Source: an uncultured Pseudomonadota bacterium
GTDB lineage: Bacteria > Pseudomonadota > Gammaproteobacteria > Methylococcales > Methylomonadaceae
Assembly: GCA_903918375.1 (NCBI GenBank)
Contig: CAIXED010000065.1
Coordinates: forward strand, 16,262 to 80,261
DNA length: 64,000 bases
Direction: 5' to 3'
The notes beneath the pieces are model-generated. The model had not been told where the DNA came from. It made no database searches and saw only the letters and a program-made list of their open reading frames with translations. Positions 63,829 to 64,000 of the stretch are shown here, piece after piece (positions within the stretch are counted from its first letter, which is position 1; each line of letters starts with the position of its first letter). The position numbers and the translations under genes were made by a program.

Positions 63829-63867
63829 AACGAGGGTGTCCTAGATTTTGTGTAAACGGAATTTAAA

Positions 63868-64000
63868 TTATCGGCTCACCATCCGATCCTCAAATTGAAT
63901 AGTAAACCGATTTAGAGCGGCTTTCCAGTCACGCAATGGCATAGTCCATTTCTTACTAATATTCATCAACGCCAGATAAAATAATTTCATAACAGCCTCA
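63868..64000 (-). mobile_element. 3' end of an IS256-family transposase (truncated by window edge)
   Basis: Minus strand translation ...EAVMKLFYLALMNISKKWTMPLRDWKAALNRFTIQFEDRMVSR* matches the conserved C-terminus of IS256-family (Mutator-type) transposases. Confidence 0.92.

Overview
This 64 kb window is a gammaproteobacterial chromosome segment, with gene content suggestive of a methanotroph or methylotroph-type relative. It is mostly conserved housekeeping genes with a few accessory islets. Left end: a partial TonB-dependent receptor, a PepSY-TM protein plus second TonB receptor pair behind a possible sigma-54 promoter, HU, a DUF1097-like protein and a secreted orphan. Core: radA, alr, dnaB (carrying a full-length LAGLIDADG intein exactly in the Walker A P-loop), vapBC, pnp-rpsO-truB-rbfA-infB-nusA-rimP, two tandem tRNA-Phe genes, dhaK/dhaL, carAB-greA-yhbY-rlmE-ftsH-glmM-tpiA-secG-tRNA-Leu, a decayed P4-type integrase, dapB-dnaJ, a Kdo-hydroxylase-like gene, dnaK-grpE-hrcA (with CIRCE), nadK, recN, yfbR-like, cysZ, mtnA, mtaD, ubiG, HAD phosphatase, SDR, sufT-like, acpP-fabF-pabC-mltG-tmk-holB and tatD. 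Right end (59.5-64 kb) is accessory: an orphan ORF, HipBA, a predicted HNH plus double PD-(D/E)XK nuclease, an attC-like hairpin and the 3' end of an IS256-family transposase. Compared with the gene order I recall from Pseudomonas, the carA-to-tRNA-Leu block looks inverted, with tRNA genes and an integrase relic at its ends. Strongest leads: the DnaB P-loop intein, the three-nuclease-domain protein in the right-hand islet, the inversion, a candidate sRNA at about 5.83-5.90 kb, and the repeat plus putative sigma-54 promoter upstream of the PepSY/TonB pair. All calls come from reading the sequence; no database search was run.
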